From Sutterella sp. (GTDB taxonomy: Bacteria > Pseudomonadota > Gammaproteobacteria > Burkholderiales > Burkholderiaceae_F), in contig NZ_JAUNSF010000009.1 of NCBI RefSeq assembly GCF_030539355.1, positions 1-56,174 of the forward strand: 56,174 bases of DNA. Reading direction: 5' to 3'. Below are positions 46,612 to 55,700 of this stretch, piece after piece. Numbering within the stretch: position 1 is the stretch's first letter; each line of letters begins with the position of its first letter. The position numbers were made by a program, and so were the translations under genes. The notes under the pieces were generated by a model that was given only the letters and a program-made list of their open reading frames with translations, searched no databases and had not been told where the DNA came from.

Positions 46612-49278
46612 TCAGAGCGCCTCGTCGCGCAGACGCGCGGCCTCGGCCGCGAGCTCGTAGAGGAGGTCGAGCGCCGCGCGCGGCGTGAGGCTGTCGGTGT
46701 CGGTCGCGGCGACGCGGTTGACGAAGGCGGCGAGCGCCGGGTCGGGCGCGGCAGGCGTCTCGTCCGCGGGGTCGGCGGCCGGCTCGTCGGCGGGCATGGG
46801 GAGCCCCCCGCCGAAGAGGTCGGGCTGCACGGCGCCCGGCGCCGCGGCGCGCTCCTCGAGCCTCGCGAGGAAGCTCTTCGCGCGGCGCACGACCGGGGCG
46901 GGAACGCCCGCGAGCTGCGCCACGGCGATGCCGTAGCTCTTCGAGGCCGGGCCCTCGCTGCACTCGTGGCGGAAGACGACGCCCGTGCGGGTCTGCGAGG
47001 CCGAGAAGTGGATGTTGGCGACCTCGCGCACCTCCTGCGCGAGCGCGGTGAGCTCGAAGTAGTGCGTGGCGAAGAGCGTGAAGCTCCTTGACACCTGCAC
47101 GAGCTCCTGGGCGATCGCCGCCGCGAGCGACAGACCGTCGTAGGTCGATGTGCCGCGGCCGATCTCGTCCATCAGCACGAGGCTGCGGTCGGTCGCCTGC
47201 GAGAGGATGCCCGCCGCCTCGGTCATCTCCACCATGAAGGTCGAGCGCCCGCGGGCGAGGTCGTCCGAGGCGCCGATGCGGGTGTGGATGCGGTCGACCG
47301 GGCCGATCTCGGCCGCGTCCGCGGGGACGAAGCTGCCCGCCCAGGCGAGGAGCGCAATGAGCGCGACGCTCCGCATGAAGGTCGACTTGCCGCCCATGTT
47401 GGGGCCCGTGATGATGAGCATCCGGCGTCCGTCCTCGAGGCGGCAGGAGTTCGGCACGAACCCCTCGATTGTCGTCTCGACCACCGGGTGGCGGCCGCGC
47501 TCGATGCGGATCCCGGGGCGCGCCGAGAGCACCGGGCGCACCCAGCCCGCGTCCTTCGCGTGGAGCGCGAGCGCGGTGAGGACGTCAAGCCGCGCGATCG
47601 TGCGCGCGGCGGTGAGGAGCGCCTCGGCATGCGCGCCGATCTCGGCGACGACGCGGTCGTAGAGCTCCTTCTCGAGCGTCTGCGAGCGGTCCTTGGCGGA
47701 GAGCACGCGGTCCTCGAGGCTCTTGAGCTCCGGCGTAATGAAGCGCTCGCAGTTCTTGAGCGTCTGCCGGCGCTGGTAGCGCACGGGGGTGTTCACGGCA
47801 TGGGCCTTGGGGATCTCGATGTAGAAGCCGCTCACCTTGTTGTACTGCACGCGCAGCATGCCGATGCCGGTGGCGGCGCGCTCCTGCTGCTCCATCTCAA
47901 GGAGGATCCTGCCCGTGTCGTCGCGGAAGTGCCTCAGCTCCGCGAGCTCGGCGTTCCACGCCGAGGCGATCACGTCGCCGTCGCGCAGAAGCGCCGGGGG
48001 CTCGGGCACGAGCGCTTCGGCGAGCGTCTTCCCGATCGCCTCGGGGATGCGCATCGCGGCGCTCATCTGCGGGAAGGCCGGTTCGGGCCGGTCGGCGAGG
48101 AACCGCGCGAGGAGGTCGATCACGGGAGCGGCGTCGCGCAGCGCGGCGAGCTCCCTCGGACGGACCGTGCCGAGCGCGATGCGGCTCGAGATGCGCTCGA
48201 CGTCGGGAAGGGCATTGAGCGCCTTCCGCACGGCCTCGAGCATCTCCGGGTTCGCGACGAAGCTCGCGATCACCTCGTGGCGGGCCCGGGCCTTCTCCGC
48301 CGACCTCACCGGCTGGTTGAGCCAGCGGCGGAGCTCGCGGCTGCCCATCGCGGTTTCGCAGTGGTCGAGCACCGAGAAGAGCGTCGGGCCCTCGCCGGTG
48401 GCCGAGAGCGAGGCATCGATCTCGAGGTTTCTTCTTGAGCTCGCGTCGAGCACGACGAACTCGCTCTCCTCGACGAGCTTCAGCGGCTCGATGAAGGGGA
48501 CCATGTCGACCTGGGTCTCCTTCGTGTAGTCGAGGACGGCGTTCGCGGCGGCGAGCACGCCGGGCATGTCGGAGACGCCCCAGGCGTCGAGCGTCGAGAG
48601 GCCGAAGAGCTTGCAGAGCGCCTCGGTGCCGTGCTTCGCGTCGAAGTGCCAGTCGGGGAGCGACGAGACGACGAGCCCCGGGTGCGAGTCCCTGAGCTCA
48701 TTGCGGTGCTTCTCGGAGACGAGCACCTCCGAGGGGGAGATGCGCGCGAGCGCGCTCTCGAAGGCCTCGGGCGAGACGCGCTCGGCGCGGAAGTCGCCGT
48801 TCGAGAGCGTGAGCCAGACGAAGCCGAAGTCGTCTGACTTCCTCGCGGGCCAGCTGATCGCGAGCAGGATCGCGTCGGACTTCTCCGGGAGGAGCGACGT
48901 GTCCGTGAGCGTGCCCGGCGTGATGATCCGCGACACCCGGCGGTCGATCATGCCCTTGCCCGGCTGTCCGACCTGCTCGACGATCACGACGCTCTCGCCC
49001 ATGCGCACGAGCCTCGAGACGTAGGTGTCGAGCGAGACCGCGGGGACGCCCGCCATCGGGATGGGCGTGCCGTCGGTGAGCTTGCCGCGCTTCGTGAGCG
49101 TGATGCCGATCAGGCGGTTCGCCTTCACCGCATCGTCGAAGAAGGTCTCATAGAAGTCGCCCATCCGGAAGAGCACGAGCGTCTGCGGATAGTGGTTCTT
49201 CACCTCGATGAACTGACGGATCGAGGGCGTGAAGAGCGCGAGATTCGTGAAGTCGGGCTGGGCGGCGGGTTCTTCCAT
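46612..49278 (-). CDS. mutS: DNA mismatch repair protein MutS
   Basis: 888 residues, full length. The mismatch-reading Phe-x-Glu sits in FRMGDFYETFF (about 37-47). The core and clamp domains follow, then the ATPase with Walker A GPNMGGKSTF, the signature GRSTFMVEMTEAAGIL and Walker B LVLMDEIGRGTSTYDG, and FATHYFEL. Near the C-terminus, QPDLF (within GAVQPDLFGGG) is a typical beta-clamp-binding motif, followed by an acidic Pro/Ala linker and a final helix for tetramer formation. Intact, so there is no sign of a mutator. Confidence 0.97.
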   Translation of the reverse strand: MEEPAAQPDFTNLALFTPSIRQFIEVKNHYPQTLVLFRMGDFYETFFDDAVKANRLIGITLTKRGKLTDGTPIPMAGVPAVSLDTYVSRLVRMGESVVIVEQVGQPGKGMIDRRVSRIITPGTLTDTSLLPEKSDAILLAISWPARKSDDFGFVWLTLSNGDFRAERVSPEAFESALARISPSEVLVSEKHRNELRDSHPGLVVSSLPDWHFDAKHGTEALCKLFGLSTLDAWGVSDMPGVLAAANAVLDYTKETQVDMVPFIEPLKLVEESEFVVLDASSRRNLEIDASLSATGEGPTLFSVLDHCETAMGSRELRRWLNQPVRSAEKARARHEVIASFVANPEMLEAVRKALNALPDVERISSRIALGTVRPRELAALRDAAPVIDLLARFLADRPEPAFPQMSAAMRIPEAIGKTLAEALVPEPPALLRDGDVIASAWNAELAELRHFRDDTGRILLEMEQQERAATGIGMLRVQYNKVSGFYIEIPKAHAVNTPVRYQRRQTLKNCERFITPELKSLEDRVLSAKDRSQTLEKELYDRVVAEIGAHAEALLTAARTIARLDVLTALALHAKDAGWVRPVLSARPGIRIERGRHPVVETTIEGFVPNSCRLEDGRRMLIITGPNMGGKSTFMRSVALIALLAWAGSFVPADAAEIGPVDRIHTRIGASDDLARGRSTFMVEMTEAAGILSQATDRSLVLMDEIGRGTSTYDGLSLAAAIAQELVQVSRSFTLFATHYFELTALAQEVREVANIHFSASQTRTGVVFRHECSEGPASKSYGIAVAQLAGVPAPVVRRAKSFLARLEERAAAPGAVQPDLFGGGLPMPADEPAADPADETPAAPDPALAAFVNRVAATDTDSLTPRAALDLLYELAAEAARLRDEAL

Positions 49279-49289
49279 GGAGCGTCTCT

Positions 49290-49321
49290 ATAGAAAGAAA
49301 GGCCGCGCCATGGGGCGCGGC
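49290..49321 (-). terminator. Terminator of suhB
   Basis: On the minus strand GCCGCGCC (49321-49314) pairs with GGCGCGGC (49309-49302) around CCAT, followed by CTTTCTTTC. Confidence 0.65.
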
Positions 49322-49425
49322 TTCCGGGCTCCGCGCGCTCCGGAATGTCTGCAGGAGCGGACGGTTCGCCCTCTCAAAAAAGGTTCTGACGGGGTCCGGC
49401 GAGGGGCCCCGCAGGGGACGGGGAA

Positions 49426-50301
49426 TCAGGCGTTCTTCTTCGTCGAGAGCTTGCGGCGCGGCTCGGCCTTCTTCGCGTCATCGGCGTCCTCGTGATGCGC
49501 GACCTCGCCGACGAGCGGGAGGAGCTGCGCGAAGATCTTCGGCGCGCCGGCGCAGATGCAGCCGGTTTCGAGCCACTTCTCGCCGCCCTTGAGGTCGGTG
49601 ATCAGACCGCCCGCCTCGAGCACGATGAGGCCGCCGGCGCAGATGTCCCAGGGCTTGAGGTTGAATTCCCAGAAGCCGTCGTAGCGGCCGCAGGCGACCC
49701 AGGCGAGGTCAAGCGCGGCGGAGCCCGGGCGGCGGATGCCGGCGGAGCGCTCGGCGACGCGCGCGAAGCCCTTGAGGTAGCTCTCGATGTCGCAGCCGCG
49801 GCGGAAGGGGAAGCCCGTGCCGATGAGCGCGCGGCGCATCTCGTCATTCTCGGTGACGCGGATGCGGCGGCCGTCGAGCTTGGCGCCCTGGCCCCTGGCG
49901 GCCGTGAAGAGCTCGTTCTTGGCGACATCGTAGATCACGCCGACGATCGGCTCGCCGCGGAACGTGAGGCCGATCGAGACGCAGTACTGCGGCAGGCCGT
50001 GGATGAAGTTCGTCGTGCCGTCGATCGGATCGATGATCCAGAGGTAGTCGCTCGAGTTGTCGCCCGTGCGGCCGGCCTCCTCGGAGAGGATGGCGTGGCG
50101 CGGATAGGCGGTGGAGAGCTCGCGGATGATGATCTCCTCGGCGGCCTTGTCGGCGCTCGTGACGAAGTCGTTGACGGCCTTGTCGGTGATCTCAAGCATG
50201 TCGCGGTTCTCCGCGGCTCGGAGGATCTCACGGGCGGCGAGACGGGCGGCCTTGGTGGCGGTGGCGACGAAGGCGTGGAGCTGCGACGTGTTCGTGGACA
50301 T
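49426..50301 (-). CDS. suhB: Inositol-1-monophosphatase (SuhB)
   Basis: 291 residues from ATG 50301; the longer ORF upstream has no start signal. Metal and phosphate motifs are ILSEEAG (about 72-78), WIIDPIDGTTNFIHGLPQY (about 90-108) and the C-terminal GGRYD-like CGRYDGFWEFNLKPWDICAGGLIVLEAGG. It is a Mg2+-dependent phosphatase; SuhB also takes part in the rRNA antitermination complex. An about 30-residue basic C-terminal tail (DAKKAEPRRKLSTKKNA) is longer than in E. coli. Confidence 0.95.
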   Translation of the reverse strand: MSTNTSQLHAFVATATKAARLAAREILRAAENRDMLEITDKAVNDFVTSADKAAEEIIIRELSTAYPRHAILSEEAGRTGDNSSDYLWIIDPIDGTTNFIHGLPQYCVSIGLTFRGEPIVGVIYDVAKNELFTAARGQGAKLDGRRIRVTENDEMRRALIGTGFPFRRGCDIESYLKGFARVAERSAGIRRPGSAALDLAWVACGRYDGFWEFNLKPWDICAGGLIVLEAGGLITDLKGGEKWLETGCICAGAPKIFAQLLPLVGEVAHHEDADDAKKAEPRRKLSTKKNA

Positions 50302-50649
50302 TTTGTATTCGGATTTCGGAGTGGTGATGAATCGGGGACGCCCGCCGCCTGTGGGCTGCGTCTGCAGCGGAGGCCGGGGAGGCGCGGGGCGTCTGCGGGG
50401 AACGGTGCCCCGGGCCGGCGCGCGCATCCGTCTCGGGCCTTCGCGGGCGGAGGTGGTGCTTGATCTGACTGAAACTAAAAATTTTAACCCATGGCGCCCG
50501 GGCAGAGTTGGGAATTTTCTGCCGTGCGGAGGCCGGCACCGCGGACCGCCCCGAAGGGGCACTGTTAAAGGCTAAAATTTTCGTTTGCCTTTGAGAATCA
50601 CCGACGGGTTCCAGAGCCCGTCCGATCAGCCGCTGGAAGAACACTTTTC

Positions 50650-52785
50650 ATGACGAGCCCCAAGTCCCCCCGAGCACAGGATCCCGCAGTCGAACAGCCG
50701 AGTCTCCTTGACGATGACCCGGGTCCGGAGGTGTTCGTCACCTCCGGCATCGGCGTGACGGGCCGCGGACTCGCGGGCGAGCTCGCCGAGAAACCACGCC
50801 GCGCGAAGCGTGCGCCGGCGGCCGACGACGCCGCTTCCGAGGAAAAGCCCGCGCCGAAGCGCCGCGCCTCGAAGATCGGTGCCGGCACCGCTCCGAAGAA
50901 GCGTGCGCCGAGGCGCACCTCGGCGATTGACGCGGCGGCGCTGCTGCGCGCCCGCGAGCGCGAGGAGGCGCGCGCCGCCCGCCCGGTCACGCCCGAGGCG
51001 GAGGCCGAGGCCCGGGCGTTTGACGAGGCCTTCCCGCTCTTCTCCGACGAGACGCAGACGGATCCGAACGCGCCGCGCACGGGCCCGGCGAAGCTCCCCG
51101 ACCTCGCGCTGATCGAGAAGCTCGAGGCCGAGGCCCGCACGAAGAAGCCCCGCCGCCGCCCGGCCGCGAAGAAGCTCACGGGCGCGGGCGCCGCGCTCAC
51201 GGCGAAGCTCTCCGGCGCCGTGAGAACCGCGCTCGAGGAGGCGGCCGACCATCTGCTCGGGCGCTCGAGCCCCGAGTTCGCGCTCGTGCCGCTCAACCCG
51301 GTCCGCGTGGTGGTCGCCATCTCGGGCGGCAGCGACTCGATGGCGCTCCTTGACATCGCCGCGAAGCTCTTTCACGAGAAGCGCCAGGCGCTCATCTCGC
51401 GCCTCTGCGCGGTCTACGTGCACCACGGCATCGAGCCCGACGCCGACAAGTGGCAGAAGCTCTGCGCCGAGGAGTGCGCGAAGCGCTCGGTCGAGTTCGA
51501 GTGCATCCACGTGCGCGTGGCCCTGAAGGGCGAGAGCATCGAGGCCGCGGCCCGCGAGGCGCGCTACCGCGCGCTCGGGCACTTCGCGCTGCGCGAGGGA
51601 TTCGACATCGTGATGACCGCCCACCACGAGGACGACCGCATCGAGACGTTCCTGCTGCAGTGGATGAGGGGCGCGGGCTTGGACGGCCTCGCCGCCTTCC
51701 CCGAGGCCCGCGAGCTCGCGGCGCCGTCGGCCGAGGACGCCCGCGCGGTGCAGTCGGGCAGCGTCGCCTTTCTGCTGCGTCCCTGGACGGGGATCGCCCA
51801 CGGCGACATCGAGCGCTACGTGCGCAACCACCGCATCGCCTGGGTGAACGACCCGGACAACGAGAGCCCGCGCTTCTCGAGAAGCCGCGTGCGCGCCGAG
51901 GTGATCCCGGTGCTCGAGAGCATCCGCCCGGGCTTCCGCAGCGCCGCGGCCCGCTCGGTCGCGCTCGTCGCCGAGGCCCTTGAGGTCTTGAAGAGCGTCG
52001 CCCGCACCGACCTCGAGAGCTGCCGCTCCGAGGAGCACCCCCGCGGTCTCTCGATCTTCAGGCTTCTCGAACTCATTCCCGCGCGCCAGGCCTGGTGCCT
52101 GCGCGCCTGGCTCGCCGCGGAGGGGCTGCGCCCGATCTCCAAGGCGCGCCTTGAGGACATGCTGCGCCAGGTGCGCGAGACGCACTCGGACGCCACCTTC
52201 GCCATCCGCGTGCAGGGGAAGGAAATCCGCCGCTGGGGCCCCGATCTCGTGATCCGCGAGGCCGTCGTGCGCCGCCTCGCCCCTGCGAGCGCGGCGGTGG
52301 TGAGCACCGCCCGCGACACGATCGCCGTGCCCGACTGGGGCGGCGCGATCGAACTCATTCCCTGCGGTCCGGACGAGTCCGGCATCGCAAGAGAGCGCCT
52401 CGCGGGCAGGAGCGCCCGGCTCGAGGTTCGGGCGACCAACGGCGCGGCGAAGCTCCGCCTCTGGGAGCTGCGCCCCGCTCGGCCCTTGAAGGACCTCTAC
52501 GCCCAGGCGGGCATTCCCGCCTACGCCCGCGCGGACCTGCCGCGGCTGTGGCTGAACGGCGAGCTTCTCTTCGCCGCGGGCCTCGGCATGGACGTGCGCT
52601 TCATCGACGACCCGGCGAAGTTCCCCGACCGCGTGCGCCTGCGCTGGCACCCGGACCTCTCGCTCTGGGACGACCGCGCGGTGCCCAACTACGCCGAGCT
52701 CCCCGAGGAGGACCGCCGCGAGCGCGAGGAGCGCGTCAGGGCCGCGGTCAAGGCGCTTTCCGCCGGCCGCCGCCGCGGGGAGTGA
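50650..52785 (+). CDS. tilS: tRNA(Ile)-lysidine synthase with a long N-terminal extension
   Basis: 711 residues, against 430-450 for typical TilS. The ATP-pyrophosphatase core begins near residue 215: SGGSDS at 225-230, then VYVHHGIEPDADKW, VMTAHHEDDRIETFLLQWMRG, and WVNDPDNESPRFSRSRVRAEVIP. The C-terminal TilS domains follow to the end. Residues 1-215 are Ala/Arg/Lys/Glu-rich low-complexity (APKRRASKIGAG; RTSAIDAAALLRAREREEAR) and are probably disordered and basic, perhaps aiding tRNA contact. It modifies C34 of tRNA-Ile(CAU) to lysidine and is essential. The helicase gene starts 4 bp later. Confidence 0.95.
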   Translation: MTSPKSPRAQDPAVEQPSLLDDDPGPEVFVTSGIGVTGRGLAGELAEKPRRAKRAPAADDAASEEKPAPKRRASKIGAGTAPKKRAPRRTSAIDAAALLRAREREEARAARPVTPEAEAEARAFDEAFPLFSDETQTDPNAPRTGPAKLPDLALIEKLEAEARTKKPRRRPAAKKLTGAGAALTAKLSGAVRTALEEAADHLLGRSSPEFALVPLNPVRVVVAISGGSDSMALLDIAAKLFHEKRQALISRLCAVYVHHGIEPDADKWQKLCAEECAKRSVEFECIHVRVALKGESIEAAAREARYRALGHFALREGFDIVMTAHHEDDRIETFLLQWMRGAGLDGLAAFPEARELAAPSAEDARAVQSGSVAFLLRPWTGIAHGDIERYVRNHRIAWVNDPDNESPRFSRSRVRAEVIPVLESIRPGFRSAAARSVALVAEALEVLKSVARTDLESCRSEEHPRGLSIFRLLELIPARQAWCLRAWLAAEGLRPISKARLEDMLRQVRETHSDATFAIRVQGKEIRRWGPDLVIREAVVRRLAPASAAVVSTARDTIAVPDWGGAIELIPCGPDESGIARERLAGRSARLEVRATNGAAKLRLWELRPARPLKDLYAQAGIPAYARADLPRLWLNGELLFAAGLGMDVRFIDDPAKFPDRVRLRWHPDLSLWDDRAVPNYAELPEEDRREREERVRAAVKALSAGRRRGE

Positions 52786-52788
52786 TGC

Positions 52789-55700
52789 GTGACGGGAGGG
52801 GATGACCGCCGCGGCCGCGCGCTCGAGACACTGCGCTTCTGGGAGGAGATCGAGCTCCTCACGCCGCCCGACTACCGTGACGACGAGGACGAGAACCTCC
52901 GCTTCACCGAGTGGAGGCCCGGGCGCCTCGTCGCCGTCGAGAAGCTCGGCGTGAGCGAGTGGGAGGCCTCGCGTCTGCGGGAGCCCTTCGACTACCCGGC
53001 GAGCGACTCCGTGCGCCGCCGGCTCGGCGTGGGCCCGATTCCGTTCTTCACCGTCTACGTGGGGCTGCTCCCGAAGCGGACCGTCTACGAGCGCATCCTC
53101 GAGGAGTTCGGCGAGGAGAGTCCCGAGGGCGAGGACCCGGACCTCGTGCTCGACCACATCCGCGAGGAGACCGCCTCGGGGGCGCAGGGCGCCGCCGTGG
53201 ACATCCAGGGCCGCACCTATCTCGCGAGCTTCGACATGACGCCGTGGGGGAAGTACGTCGACGGGAGCTTTCACGCCTCGGGCTTCGCCGGGGCTCTGAG
53301 GCACCTTGTCGCCCGGCGCCAGGGGGCGACGCTCGCCGCCGTGAACGACGGCGACAATCTCGTCGCCCTGGGGCTCAGTCGCTGCGAGCGCATGGCCAAC
53401 TGGTTCACGACCGAGGTCGCGAGGACCCTGGGCCAGGTCGGAACGACCGAGCCCGGCCGCCGCATGAACGTCACGCAGCTCTCCGACACCGACCCGAAGA
53501 TGGTCCGCCTCGAGGATCCGCACCCGGAGGCCGAGCCCGTGCCCGAGGGATTCATCGGGATGGTCGCGCAGGAGATCGCCCGCTCGATCGGCATCGCCGA
53601 GGATCTGCCCAGCGCCGTCTCCGTCTCCTGGGAGTCGCCCACCCGCCGCACGCCCTCGAGGGGCGGCGCGATGACGGGAAGCTTCTTCCTCGGAGACCTG
53701 AGCGCTGCCCGGCGGTCGCTCGAGATCGCTGGGTCTGTCGCCTGCGACGCGCCGATGCTCGACGGGATGACCCCTGACGGCGCGGAGAAGGACGCGGTGC
53801 GCGAGCGCGTCTCCGCCGTTCCCGCGTCGCTCACCGAGGCGCCTCCGGAGACGGTCGTCGAGGCACGCATGAAGGGCTTTGACCCGCTCACCGCCGGGGA
53901 CTTCATCGTCGCCGATCCGATCAGCGCGCCGCTCTCCCGCATTCTTTTCCTCGGCGACGCCGAGGGCATCCCGAGAATCGATCTCCTGAGGCGCCCCGAC
54001 GCGCTCGCGCAGCTGCTCGCCCCCGCGGATCTGCCCTCGGGGCGCTGGCCCGCGCCGTCCGGGCACCATCTCTACATCGCACAGCAGGCCGCGGTCGCCG
54101 CGATCCTGCGCGCGGGCGAGGGCACGGGGCCGCTCGTGAGCGTGAACGGCCCGCCCGGCACGGGCAAGAGCTGGCTCCTGCGCGACATCGTCGCCGAGAT
54201 CGTCACGCGGCGCGCCCGCCGCATCGCCGCGAAGAATTCCTCGCGCGAGGTCTTCGACACCGAGCGCCCGGTCGCCTTCCGGCCCGAGCCGAACCGCGTC
54301 GAGACGCTCGTGCCCTTCGCGGCCGACGTGATCGCCGACTCGCTCATCGTCGTCGCCTCGAGCAACAATGCCGCGATCCGCAACATCACCGACGCGCTGC
54401 CGAGGAGCTACGGCCTGCGCGAACCCGTTCCCGACGGCTCCGGGCGCACGCGTCCGGCCTTCACCTACTGGCGCGACTGCGCCCTCGGGCTTCTTGCGCT
54501 CTCCGAGGAGGGAAGGGGCGCGGGCAAGGGCCGCCACGGCAAGGCCGGTCCCGAGAATCTTCCCTCGCTCTTCTCAAGAATCGAGCGCGAGCGCGCCCGC
54601 TCCCGGTACGAGGCCGCGGGCGGCGACCCCGCGGAGGAGAACGCCCGCCGGCGCCGTACGCGCGACGAGATCCGTCAGGAGCTCCGCTCGAGGGTAAAGC
54701 GCACCGAGGAGGTCTGGGGACTTGCTTCGGCGACCCTCGGCAACCGCGCGAACTGCGCCCGCTTCGCCCGCGCCGTCTCGGGCCTGGGCAAGGCCAATCC
54801 CTTTGACTCCACGATCCAGCAGCAGATCGATGACGCGCTGCTCTTCTTCTCGGAGACGAGGAATCTCCCCGAGGATGTCTGGAACGACGCGAGGAAGGCG
54901 TTCATCGAGCTCGACCGGAAGATCGGGGAGCGCCGCCGCAGCATGGCAGAGCGCGGGCAGAAGAAACCGCCGCGCGCCTTCTCGGTGCCGCTCGCCGACG
55001 AACCCGTCCAGCACAAGCAGTCGCTCTGGGTGGACGAGGAGTTCGAGCGCATGCGCTCGGAGCTCTTCGAGGCGGCGCTCAGGCTCCATGCCGCCACCCT
55101 CGTCGCCCAGGCCGACGTCGCGAAGAAGAGCCTGCGCGCGGCCTGTGCCTACCTTCTCACCTCAAATCCCGTGTTCGAGTCGGGGAGCGCCCTCGACGTC
55201 TTCGAGACGCTCGGCTTCCTCGTGCCCGTGCTCTCGACGACGCTCGCGAGCGCCTCGAGGATCTTCTCCCAGATCGGCGCGTCGCAGCTCCCCTGGGTGC
55301 TCATCGACGAGGCGAGCCAGGCCTCGCCCCAGGCGGCCGTCGGCATGCTCAACCGCGCCCGCCGCGCGGTGGTGCTCGGCGACCTGAGGCAGCTGATGCC
55401 GGTCGTGACGATGCCGCCCGCCCTGGCCGAATACCTGCGCGCGCGCCGCCCGACGGTCGGGCGTGAGTGGTCGCCGCTCGAGTGTTCGCTGCAGTCGCTC
55501 GCCGACGCCTCGATGCAGATCGGCGCCGAGATCGGCGGCGGCATCGGCTCGGGCTCGGTGTGGTCGGGACTCCCCTTGAGAACCCACCGCCGCTGCGGGT
55601 CGCCCATGTTCGACATCGCCAACACGCTCTCCTACGGCGGGCAGATGGTGCAGATGACGCCCAAGCCCTTCGACGGACTGCCCCCGCTCTCGCAGTGGTA

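Noticed and set aside
50626-54537. Very long minus-strand ORF (about 1,300 codons)
   Set aside because: It is antisense to tilS and the helicase, both with clear motifs; the product is Arg/Glu/Ala-rich noise.
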